Source of the DNA: Mycobacterium aquaticum
GTDB lineage: Bacteria > Actinomycetota > Actinomycetes > Mycobacteriales > Mycobacteriaceae
DNA: 64,000 nucleotides
Direction of reading: 5' to 3'
Assembly: GCF_002086485.1 (NCBI RefSeq)
Contig: NZ_MVHF01000006.1
Span: 1-64,000, forward strand
Below, in pieces: positions 44,641 through 51,761 of the stretch. Both the position numbers and the translations under genes were made by a program. The notes beneath the pieces are model-generated. The model worked only from the letters and a program-made list of their open reading frames with translations. It had not been told where the DNA came from and did not search any database. Positions within the stretch are counted from its first letter, which is position 1. Every line of letters begins with the position of its first letter.

Positions 44641-45170
44641 AGATCGGGGTCAGCCCGGTCTTGCAGAGCCCGCGGCCGTAGGTCTGTTTGTCGCGCGCGC
44701 ACGAGTTTTGTTCGCTGCCCACGGCATCATCCATATCGCACTGATCGTCACCGACAACGGAAACCTGCTACCGTGCGGGCGTGTTTGCCCGCACTCTTTA
44801 GGTCGCGACGGCGACGGATTACCGCATAGGCGCCACGCCACAACGGGAAATTACGCGTTTCGACCGAATCCTCGCCGAGGAGTCTTTTTGGGCACGAAAC
44901 TGGGCATCAGAAGAGCGCCGTTCTGCTCTGTACGTCCCTGCTGAACATCGTGGAGCGATCGAACACCGGAGATCGGCCCGTCGCCGAGCTCGCCAAGGTG
45001 TCTGGACAATGGCCTGGAGAGTATTTCTCAAGCGCTGCAACAGTTCTGCGACGTTCGGCTCGGCATGCCCTACATTCCGCCGAGCACGCGGACCGCCCCG
45101 CTGCAGGACTCCAGAGCCGGGTGGATTCGGTAGCAAGGACTCGTCACCGACAGCGCGTCGCATCCGGCCA
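44641..45170. other. Gene-poor stretch, probably relic DNA
   Basis: 530 bp between the MFS relic and the RidA gene. Frames of 40-80 codons occur on both strands (for example a plus-strand frame reading REITRFDRILAEESFWARNWAS around 44845-44910), but I recognise none of them. Codon use is unlike that of the flanking genes, so decayed coding DNA is likely. Confidence 0.4.
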
Positions 45171-45545
45171 TCAGGGCTTGTCCGCCCGCCCCCCGAGCAA
45201 GGCAACGGCGTCGATCTCGAATTTGATCGTGTCCGGCAGGCAGGAGGTTATCGTCGTGCGGGCCGGCAGTGGGTTGGAGAAGTACCGTGGGTACAGCTTG
45301 TTGAACTCGACCAAATCGCCTGGATCCCGCACGTAAGCACCGACTTTGACGACATCCGCCAGGTTCAGCCCACGTGATTCCAGGATGCGTCGGAGGTTGT
45401 CAATCGACCGCGCCATCTCCTCGGCAAAGGTGCCGGGAACGATGGCGCCATCCAACACGGACGCTTGGCCGGAAACGAAGAGCAAGTCCCCCGCGCTAAC
45501 ACACGACGAGAAGTTGTGGGTGTTTCCGCTGCGCTGCTGTGACAT
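45171..45545 (-). CDS. RidA-family enamine/imine deaminase
   Basis: The protein has 124 residues from ATG 45545 (MSQQRSGNTHNF), with AAAGGG upstream. RidA/YjgF fold with the substrate-carboxylate Arg in LPARTTITSCLPDT (about 96) and the catalytic Glu in FEIDAVALL (about 111), so probably active. RidA hydrolyses the reactive 2-aminoacrylate-type enamines released by PLP dehydratases, giving keto acid and ammonia. This fits the two DSD1-type dehydratases of the island. Divergent from the RraA-type gene, with several GAAAC motifs between them. Confidence 0.92.
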   Translation of the reverse strand: MSQQRSGNTHNFSSCVSAGDLLFVSGQASVLDGAIVPGTFAEEMARSIDNLRRILESRGLNLADVVKVGAYVRDPGDLVEFNKLYPRYFSNPLPARTTITSCLPDTIKFEIDAVALLGGRADKP

Positions 45546-45557
45546 ACCATGCCCTTT

Positions 45558-45599
45558 CTGAAACATCTGATCCGCCCATCGAAACATATCGTAATGGTC
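45558..45599. promoter_or_regulatory. Candidate regulator sites in the RidA promoter
   Basis: CTGAAACATCTGATCC (45558-45573) and ATCGAAACATATCG (45578-45591) resemble the TTGAAACRATC motif found upstream of the IclR, SDR and lactonase genes. They lie 13-50 bp before the RidA start. The match is loose. Confidence 0.35.
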
Positions 45600-45697
45600 G
45601 CCGCACGGCAGTCGGAACTGCCCCACGCCTCGAGCAAGCTACCTGCCACATCGGCGACATCGGCGTTGACAAGGTCAATCAATGATACGTAGTGTTG

Positions 45698-45713
45698 TGA
45701 AACATGAGTTTCA
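45698..45713. promoter_or_regulatory. Palindrome TGAAAC-ATGA-GTTTCA over the rraA-like start codon
   Basis: Six-base arms are perfectly complementary, with a 4-base spacer that contains the first bases of the start codon (45704). It carries the same GAAAC half-site as the candidate IclR motif. A protein bound here would block both transcription and translation start. It could instead be partly constrained by the coding sequence (MSF). Confidence 0.5.
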
Positions 45714-46378
45714 TTGACCAAAGTTCGACGCCCGATCGCGTCCGTACGGAACACTCGCGGCTCTTCGCAGCAGTGCTGGCGGACACCCTGGACCGGATGG
45801 GTTATCGGGAACAGGTGGTTGATCAACGGGTCAAACACATGGCAGGCCCGGCGCGCCTGCTTGGCCCGGCACGGACAGTCAGGGTGGAAACCGTCGACGC
45901 CGCGCCGCAGGAACCGTATGCGGTTCTCTTGATGGCGATCGACACGGCATCGGCAGGGGACGTTCTCGTGATGGATGCGGGCGGTCAAGTTACGTCCGGC
46001 CTCTTCGGCGGTCTACTCGCGAACGCGTGTCGGTCCGCGGGTATCAGAGGGGCGGTCGTCGACGGCGGGATACGCGATATTGCGGAGCTGGAGTTGCTCG
46101 ACTTTCCGACCTTCGGGGCGGCCACACATCCGTCCGACAGCTACTCACGGCAGGAGGTTGTGGAGTTCGACGTGCCTGTGAAACTCGGCGGTACCCTGGT
46201 CAGACCCGGCGATCATCTGATGGCCGATGGAGACGGTATCGTCGTCATTCCCGGCGACATTGTCAACGATGTCTTCGCACGCGCGGTACAGAAGATCGAG
46301 ACCGAGTCCGAAATGCGTGCGTCATTGAAGCAGGGCATGCGGCTGCGTGAGGCATTCGCAACCTACGGAGTGCTCTGA
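45704..46378 (+). CDS. RraA-like protein, probable class II pyruvate aldolase
   Basis: The protein has 224 residues. RraA/HMG-aldolase fold with LFGGLLANACRSAGIRGAVVDGGIRDI (about 100-126), which contains the Gly-rich loop, the catalytic Arg and the metal-binding Asp (GGIRD). Members cleave 4-hydroxy-2-oxo acids such as 4-hydroxy-4-methyl-2-oxoglutarate, and some act on 2-keto-3-deoxy sugar acids; others only bind RNase E. Retention of the active-site residues favours an aldolase. It is followed by the second DSD1-like gene. Confidence 0.85.
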   Translation: MSFIDQSSTPDRVRTEHSRLFAAVLADTLDRMGYREQVVDQRVKHMAGPARLLGPARTVRVETVDAAPQEPYAVLLMAIDTASAGDVLVMDAGGQVTSGLFGGLLANACRSAGIRGAVVDGGIRDIAELELLDFPTFGAATHPSDSYSRQEVVEFDVPVKLGGTLVRPGDHLMADGDGIVVIPGDIVNDVFARAVQKIETESEMRASLKQGMRLREAFATYGVL

Positions 46379-46642
46379 TCCCGCTGCGGATTCCACCATG
46401 TTCGAAGCAGGTGTTCCGGCTGGTGCACTGCCTTCGTCCGGGTTACATGGGGTGGAGAGCGAGCGATCGGCTCAGGCTCGGCCAGGCGTGCTCCTGGACG
46501 TGGGGTGGGTCGAAGGCCTCGCCTTGATGATGCCAACACCTCTGTGGCAAGGAATCCGCCTACAGCGACGTGTAGGTGCGCCGCAGTAACTTGCTGAACA
46601 CCGTTGTGCCGCATCAGCGTTGGAGGGATCACTATTACATTC
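46379..46642. other. 264-bp gap before DSD1-like copy B
   Basis: No gene recognised. The only notable sequence is the strong ribosome-binding sequence TGGAGGG (46621-46627) near the end, which lies 15 bases before the TTG chosen for the next gene. Confidence 0.4.
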
Positions 46643-47872
46643 TTGCCTAGTGACAGCTTGGTACTGGGGCCGAGGCACAAGAGTTTTCCACCCGAGACCT
46701 GGGGGCGCCCGGTCACTGACGTGATCGGAACGCTGGACGTCACCAACGGAGATTTCATGACGCCGGCGATCTCGTTGAGCGAATCGGCGCTGCGGGCCAA
46801 TGTGGCATTGTTACAGCGATTCTGCGCCGCACATGGGATGAAGTTGGCCCCTCACATCAAAACAACTATGTCGCCGGAGATCGTGAGAGCGCAGCTCGCT
46901 GCGGGCGCTTGGGCTACCACTGTGGCGAATGTCTATCAGGCCGCTGCGATGATGGACGTCTCGAACCGGTTTCTGATCGCGAACCAAGTGCAAGACGTTC
47001 GCGCCATCGATTTCATGGGAGCGATCCGCGACGATAATCCGGACGTCGAGATGATGTGCTGGGTCGACTCCGTCGACGGGGTGTGCCGAATGGATGCGGT
47101 GCTCAACGCGCGTGGCCAACGGCATGCTGTTCCGGTGCTAGTCGAGGTGGGATTAGCCGGTGGCCGCGCGGGTGTCAGAACTCTGGCTGACGCCCAGCAC
47201 GTGGCAGCGGCAGTCTCGGCATCCAGCCATCTCCACTTGGTCGGTGTCTGCGCCTTCGAAGGCGTCATCCACAGTGCCGAGGAGGTTACGCGCTTCCTCG
47301 AATTTGTTGCCGAGGTCGCTTTCGAACTGTCGACGGCCTCCTCTGAGGACACTTTCATCGTGTCCGCGGGAGGTACGTCCTACCTTGAGGCAGTCGCCGA
47401 CGAGTTGGCAACACGCTGGGCTGATGACAGCCAGATGATGGTAGTGCTGAGAAGCGGCTGCTACGTGGCGTACGACTCAGGTGTCTACGCACGTGAGCGC
47501 CGGGGCTTGGCGCTGGCGTTTGCCCCTGCCGTACATGTGTGGAGCACGGTGGTCTCGCGGCCCGAGCCTGAGCTAGCGATCTTGGACTTCGGAAAACGGG
47601 AGACCGGAACTGATTGCGGCTTTCCCACAGTCGAATTCCGCATTCCCAGTGGCCGTGGCGAGGTTATGGCGCCGCCGGCCGGCCGAATCATCGCGATGAA
47701 CGACCAACACACATACTTCCATTTGGCTAGCGGGGACCCCCGGGGCCTTGCTGTCGGCGATGTGCTGGGCTGCGGTATCTCGCATCCGTGCACGACGTTC
47801 GACAAGTGGTCTGTTCTTCCGGTGGTTGACGATGCGTGGCGCCTGGCCGGCCTAGTCACCACCCGCTTTTAG
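46643..47872 (+). CDS. DSD1-family PLP enzyme (D-serine/D-threonine dehydratase-aldolase type), copy B
   Basis: The protein has about 409 residues from TTG 46643. The start is uncertain: GGAGGG at 46622 is 15 bases upstream of the TTG, and an ATT at 46634 is better spaced, while GTG 46604 has no ribosome site. VLGPRHKSFPPETWG aligns with copy A (VLGPQHKGFPPDAWG). PLP lysine in APHIKTTMSPE; C-terminal metal motif is the expected His-x-Cys in ISHPCTTFDKW. It should remove ammonia from a beta-hydroxy-D-amino acid in a metal- and PLP-dependent way. Lies 264 bp after the RraA-like gene. Confidence 0.85.
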   Translation: MPSDSLVLGPRHKSFPPETWGRPVTDVIGTLDVTNGDFMTPAISLSESALRANVALLQRFCAAHGMKLAPHIKTTMSPEIVRAQLAAGAWATTVANVYQAAAMMDVSNRFLIANQVQDVRAIDFMGAIRDDNPDVEMMCWVDSVDGVCRMDAVLNARGQRHAVPVLVEVGLAGGRAGVRTLADAQHVAAAVSASSHLHLVGVCAFEGVIHSAEEVTRFLEFVAEVAFELSTASSEDTFIVSAGGTSYLEAVADELATRWADDSQMMVVLRSGCYVAYDSGVYARERRGLALAFAPAVHVWSTVVSRPEPELAILDFGKRETGTDCGFPTVEFRIPSGRGEVMAPPAGRIIAMNDQHTYFHLASGDPRGLAVGDVLGCGISHPCTTFDKWSVLPVVDDAWRLAGLVTTRF

Positions 47873-48004
47873 TACACCGAAGGGTGGATCCGCCTCGCTT
47901 GATATAGGCGAGCGGCGGGCGACGCAACCTCACTCCGGAATCACCGTCGTCACGTATTCCACTCTGTTGCAGTCACTTTCGTGCTTCAGACGCACAACCT
48001 TGCA

Positions 48005-48032
48005 TTGACAGCGAAGAATTCTCATCTATTAT
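48005..48032 (+). promoter_or_regulatory. Sigma-70-like promoter of the M24-nitrilase operon
   Basis: TTGACA (48005-48010), a 16-base spacer and TATTAT (48027-48032) in the most AT-rich patch of the region, 42 bp upstream of the M24 start. GTTGAAACC (48052-48060), similar to the candidate IclR half-site, follows about 20 bp downstream of the -10 box. Confidence 0.55.
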
Positions 48033-48073
48033 TAAAATCATTGTTTTGACAGTTGAAACCGCTGGAGGCGTGG

Positions 48074-49210
48074 ATGCAAACTGAATCCCCTACGGTGACG
48101 AATCCACCTGCATGGTTCGGTTCCACATCGATGTCACGGCGCTCGGTCGACAATGAGGCAATCGACGAACACCGCGCGCGCCTGGCGGCATTACGGTCGG
48201 TCATCACATCTACCGGGGGCAACGGGGCCGTCACGATGAAGCAGGCCAACCTGCGTTACCTGATCGGGTACTCCACCGCAGCACCCGGTAAAGCTGCGCT
48301 GGTCGTGACACAGGATGAAGTGTTGCTGGCCGTCGCTGAGTCGGAACTGGGACGCGCCATGGAGGCGACCGCGGTCATCGACAACGTGCACGTGTTTGGT
48401 TGGGATGAACCGTTGACCGTCGATAACTGGTGGCATGGGAACCGTGCGCAGGACGGCGATGCGCTGATCGACAGGCTCCGGCAGGTGACATCGGAGTGGG
48501 GGGCGGCGCGGATGCGGCTGGCCGCCGGCGCGACCAAGGCCGGTGTCGAGACGGCGTGGCGTGAGGCGCAACGGGCCGACGTCACGGATGCGCAGATCGC
48601 GGCCGCCGCGATGTCGGCGATGGTGCACGATTCCGGCTACGAGTTTCCGGCCTTCGTGGTAGTCGGCATCGACTCGTCGGGGAGCCTAGCGCACTCACAG
48701 TGGCAGCGTCGCAAGCTTGGGCCCGGTGGCGTCGCGTTCCTCGAGTTCTCGGGCGGATACGACGGATACTGCGCACCCGTCATGCGCACGATAGTCCGTG
48801 AGCCGGTCGACGACGACGTGACCTACTTGTTCGGTAAAGTGCAGGCGATCCTCGAAACCCTCTACCAAGAATTGAAGCCGGGTATTCGATGTTCGACGGT
48901 CGCCAAAAAATGCACGTCTGTCCTCGGCGTGCACGCCGGAGTCCTATTCCACTACAGCTACGGCTATCCGGTGAATATCTTTGACGACCAATCCCGCTCG
49001 TGCTCCTGGATGAGCGGACCGGAGTTCTTCATCACCGAAGCCAATGACGAACGCCTCGAGGTCGGGATGACTTTCCACCTCCCCATCGTCCTTCGTCGGT
49101 TCGGCCGGTACGCCGTAGGGCAAAGCCAAACTGTCCGGATTGTCGACGACGGGGTCGAGGTACTGACCGGTGACGTACCAGCAGGGTTGCTGCGCGTACC
49201 CGGCCCGTAG
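48074..49210 (+). CDS. M24-family hydrolase, EutD/creatinase-like, lacking metal ligands
   Basis: The protein has 378 residues from ATG 48074, with GGAGG 5 bp upstream. N-terminal creatinase-type domain (about 1-160), then the pita-bread fold. Where metallopeptidases carry DxG...GYxxDxxRT, this protein has FLEFSGGYDGYCAPVMRT, so the metal Asp residues are missing. The C-terminal SYGYPVNI and LEVGMTFHLPIVLRRFG are reminiscent of ectoine hydrolase (EutD/DoeA) and creatinase, which act without metal. It probably opens a small cyclic amidine, lactam or guanidino compound. Operon with the nitrilase-type gene 47 bp downstream. Confidence 0.82.
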   Translation: MQTESPTVTNPPAWFGSTSMSRRSVDNEAIDEHRARLAALRSVITSTGGNGAVTMKQANLRYLIGYSTAAPGKAALVVTQDEVLLAVAESELGRAMEATAVIDNVHVFGWDEPLTVDNWWHGNRAQDGDALIDRLRQVTSEWGAARMRLAAGATKAGVETAWREAQRADVTDAQIAAAAMSAMVHDSGYEFPAFVVVGIDSSGSLAHSQWQRRKLGPGGVAFLEFSGGYDGYCAPVMRTIVREPVDDDVTYLFGKVQAILETLYQELKPGIRCSTVAKKCTSVLGVHAGVLFHYSYGYPVNIFDDQSRSCSWMSGPEFFITEANDERLEVGMTFHLPIVLRRFGRYAVGQSQTVRIVDDGVEVLTGDVPAGLLRVPGP

Positions 49211-49357
49211 CCGGATCAGTTGCAAAAGAAGAACATTCAACAAGAAGGGACTATCACGTGTCACACCTTTGCATCGGACTGGCCCAATGCCGTCAGACTG
49301 ACAATTTCGAGGAGAACGCAGCGACGATCTTTCGGTTCATCGACAAGGCAGCGCGGG
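49205..49357 (+). repeat. Intact partner of the inverted relic at 29826-29979
   Basis: This stretch covers the last bases of the M24 gene, the intergenic leader and the start of the nitrilase gene. The same sequence, inverted and mutated, lies at 29826-29979. The two copies are 19.2 kb apart and enclose most of the island. Confidence 0.85.
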
Positions 49358-50106
49358 CGGAGGTCGATATTCTGTGCTTTCCCGAATCGCAGACAGTCGG
49401 CTACCGGGTGGATATCACTCCTGCGGACCGGCCGGTCCCCGTCGTCGAGCTCGACGAACTCCACACCAAGATCGCTGACCGATGCCGCGAACTGAACATG
49501 GCGATCATCCTCGGCACCGAAACACCGCTGGAAACGAATCCCGAAGGGGCAAAACCATACAACTCTGCTCTGGTCATCTCTGAGCACGGTGAGATTCTCG
49601 GCGTTCACCACAAAACCCGCCTGACACCCATGGACGCGGTGGCCTACACCCCCGGACACAGCTTCGAAACCTTCGAGTTGTTCGGTGTGCGTGTGGGTGT
49701 GGTGATCTGCTTCGAGGGCTTCCGGTTCGCAGCGACGACCGAAGAATGCGTGCGCCAAGGCGCCCAGCTGGTATTCCACCCGCAGAACAACACGACGCGG
49801 CCCAACGACTGGAAGATTCCCGTACACCACGCGCTGATCACCACCCGCGCCGCCGAGAACACGATCTGGTTCGCGTCATGCAACCCCTGCCTTACGCCAT
49901 ACCAGAACTGCGCATCAATGATCGTCGCGCCCAACGGCACTGTGCATGCGAGGTCGACGATGAAACAGGAGGAACTCGTCGTGGCCCACATCGACACCGA
50001 GCTGGCGACCCGCGCGATGTTCCTCGATGACATGGAGAGCAAGGCCGCAATGCTCTTCGCCGACACCGTCGATCGCAGCGAGTTCGAGGTTGTGTTGGAG
50101 CCGTAG
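49258..50106 (+). CDS. Nitrilase-superfamily carbon-nitrogen hydrolase
   Basis: The protein has 282 residues from GTG 49258, with AAGAAGGGA 7 bp upstream. The Glu-Lys-Cys triad is visible: Glu in CFPESQTVGY (about 43), Lys in HHKTRLTPMD (about 118) and Cys in GVVICFEGFRF (about 150). A second Glu usually found in this family is probably in the ETP or EGA region. It hydrolyses an amide, carbamoyl or nitrile bond. Pairing with the M24 hydrolase suggests sequential hydrolysis of one nitrogen compound, for example a ring opening followed by deamidation. Substrate unknown. Confidence 0.9.
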   Translation: MSHLCIGLAQCRQTDNFEENAATIFRFIDKAARAEVDILCFPESQTVGYRVDITPADRPVPVVELDELHTKIADRCRELNMAIILGTETPLETNPEGAKPYNSALVISEHGEILGVHHKTRLTPMDAVAYTPGHSFETFELFGVRVGVVICFEGFRFAATTEECVRQGAQLVFHPQNNTTRPNDWKIPVHHALITTRAAENTIWFASCNPCLTPYQNCASMIVAPNGTVHARSTMKQEELVVAHIDTELATRAMFLDDMESKAAMLFADTVDRSEFEVVLEP

Positions 50107-50503
50107 ACGCGTCGGGCCTTGCGATGGTTGGAGATTCGCACAATGGGAATTGCGACAATGTGATGCACGTACCGCTGGTGGCCGTGTCTCTGCAGCGAAG
50201 TGGCTGAGCCGCAATCATATTCGGTCTGCGACGACTGTCGGTGCTGGTACGGCATTGTCGCTCGACCGCCGAGTCACGGGCAGGCAGCCGTGCTCTGCGG
50301 ATATTTGTGGGCCGCAGGGAGGTCACGGATCGCGTTTGAAGAATTCACGGTTGTGGGATCTGTCGGATGACTACACCCGAGCGAGTAACAGGACGCAGTC
50401 CGAGCAGTTGGGCGAGTTCGTCTGTGGTGAAACCAGAGAACAGTTCGGCTTCCTCGGTGGCGACCGGCGTCGCGCCAATGAGTACTGGGAAAAGGGAGCA
50501 GCC
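50107..50503. other. 397-bp gap with possible regulator relic
   Basis: No intact gene. On the minus strand, 50345-50530 reads AELFSGFTTDELAQLLGLRP followed by VTRSGVVI, reminiscent of the start of a cyclic-nucleotide-binding domain (LFxxLsxeeLaqLxxlxxxxxxxxGxxI). It is too short and diverged to be confident. Confidence 0.3.
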
Positions 50504-51490
50504 TTGAAGACTGCGCGTTACCACCGCCACGGCGGCCCGGAGGTGCTTGTGATCGAAGAGGTCGACGAACCGGCACCGGGGCCGGGGCAGGTCGTCATCC
50601 GCACCGAGGCGATCGGTGGAAGCTTCGTGGACACCACACTCCGAGCCGGCATCTCGGCCCTCGGGCGCTCACCGTTGCCGGGAAGCCTGCACGGCGACGT
50701 CGTCGGAGTGGTGCAGACGGTCGGGGAGGGCGTCGACTCCGCGTGGACAGGGTGCCGTGTCGCGGCGCTGGTGGCCGTCGACGCCTATGCCGAGTTCGTG
50801 ACTGCTGACGCGGACTGGCTCGCCCCGGTCCCAGAGGGGGTGGCACCCGCTGACGCGAGCAATCTGGCCATGCCGGGCCCTGTTGCGTTACTAGCACTTC
50901 GTTGGGGTCGCGTTGCCGCCGGCGATACGGTGCTCGTCCACGCGGCAGCTGGCAACATCGGTCATCTCGCCCTGCAGCTGGCCAGACTTGAGGGAGCAGG
51001 TCGTGTCATCGCGACCGCAGGATCACCCGCCAAACTCGATTTCGCCCGCGCCCACGGTGCCGACATCGCCATCAGCTACGCCGACCCCGATTGGCCACAG
51101 CAGCTACGAGAAGCTGTGCCCGGCGGTGTCGATGTCGCTCTGGACAGCATCGGCGGAACCACCACGGCGGCCACACTGGGGCTGCTCGCCCCGGGCGGGC
51201 GGCTGGTCATCTACGGAGTGGCCGGCGGTGCCCTTCCCGAGCTACCCGTCGGCGAAGTGCTCGCCCTGCGCAGCGTCACCGGATTCTCCATAGCCGGGTT
51301 CCGGGCAGCGTTTCCCGACGAGGCCCACCAACACCTGCGCGAGTACGCCGCCCACGTCGCCCACGGGCAGGTCCGCACAGCCGTAGGGGCCATCGTCCCC
51401 CTCACCGACCCCGCTGCGGCCCATCGCAAGCTCGAGGATCGAACCCGAAGCGGCCGAGTCCTGATCGTGCCGGACACGTCTACGGAATGA
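50504..51490 (+). CDS. NADPH:quinone reductase-like zinc-independent MDR oxidoreductase
   Basis: The protein has 328 residues from TTG 50504, with GGGAG 7 bp upstream; the longer frame is rejected. Medium-chain dehydrogenase: GroES-like N-domain (MKTARYHRHGGPEVLVIEEV) and Rossmann domain with VLVHAAAGNIGHLALQLARL (about 147-166) and the DVALDSIGGTTTAATLGLLAPGGRLVIYG segment. It lacks the zinc-binding Cys set, as in quinone reductases. Uses NAD(P)H to reduce quinones or enones. It may belong to the island or to the native locus. Confidence 0.88.
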   Translation: MKTARYHRHGGPEVLVIEEVDEPAPGPGQVVIRTEAIGGSFVDTTLRAGISALGRSPLPGSLHGDVVGVVQTVGEGVDSAWTGCRVAALVAVDAYAEFVTADADWLAPVPEGVAPADASNLAMPGPVALLALRWGRVAAGDTVLVHAAAGNIGHLALQLARLEGAGRVIATAGSPAKLDFARAHGADIAISYADPDWPQQLREAVPGGVDVALDSIGGTTTAATLGLLAPGGRLVIYGVAGGALPELPVGEVLALRSVTGFSIAGFRAAFPDEAHQHLREYAAHVAHGQVRTAVGAIVPLTDPAAAHRKLEDRTRSGRVLIVPDTSTE

Positions 51491-51628
51491 GCCCGCCGAG
51501 GGCCCGGCGACGACACAAGTGCGAAGGACTTCTCGGGCTCGATCACTGCGGCTACCACCGTGGAACAGAGATGGGCCAACTACTCTGATGGCGACCACGA
51601 GCAGGCGCCCTGCAACTCGAAGCGGTGT

Positions 51629-51736
51629 ATCGAGAGCTCCCTTTCGAAGGTCGAACGGTGCGAACGCACTCCAGGGCTCGAAGTGGCAGTCAAGATCGCC
51701 GACAGCCTCGGCACCAATCGTGAAGAACTACGGACG
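51629..51736 (+). pseudogene. Relic of an XRE-type HTH regulator
   Basis: The frame reads IESSLSKVERCERTPGLEVA, then VKIADSLGTNREEL, which is the second half of a standard XRE helix-turn-helix (SqstlSKvErGeRtPsle.a.kiAdaLgt.leeL). The first helices are missing, and the usual Gly of VERGER is Cys. The frame has no proper start and runs into the cyp142 3' end. A truncated fragment at the right side of the island. Confidence 0.6.
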
Positions 51737-51761
51737 CGGGCGTGCAGCCGAACGGGGGCAG

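Noticed and set aside
50027..50503. N-terminal extension of the quinone reductase-like protein
   Set aside because: It overlaps the nitrilase 3' end and has no family match. TTG 50504 has a good ribosome site and starts the GroES-like domain.
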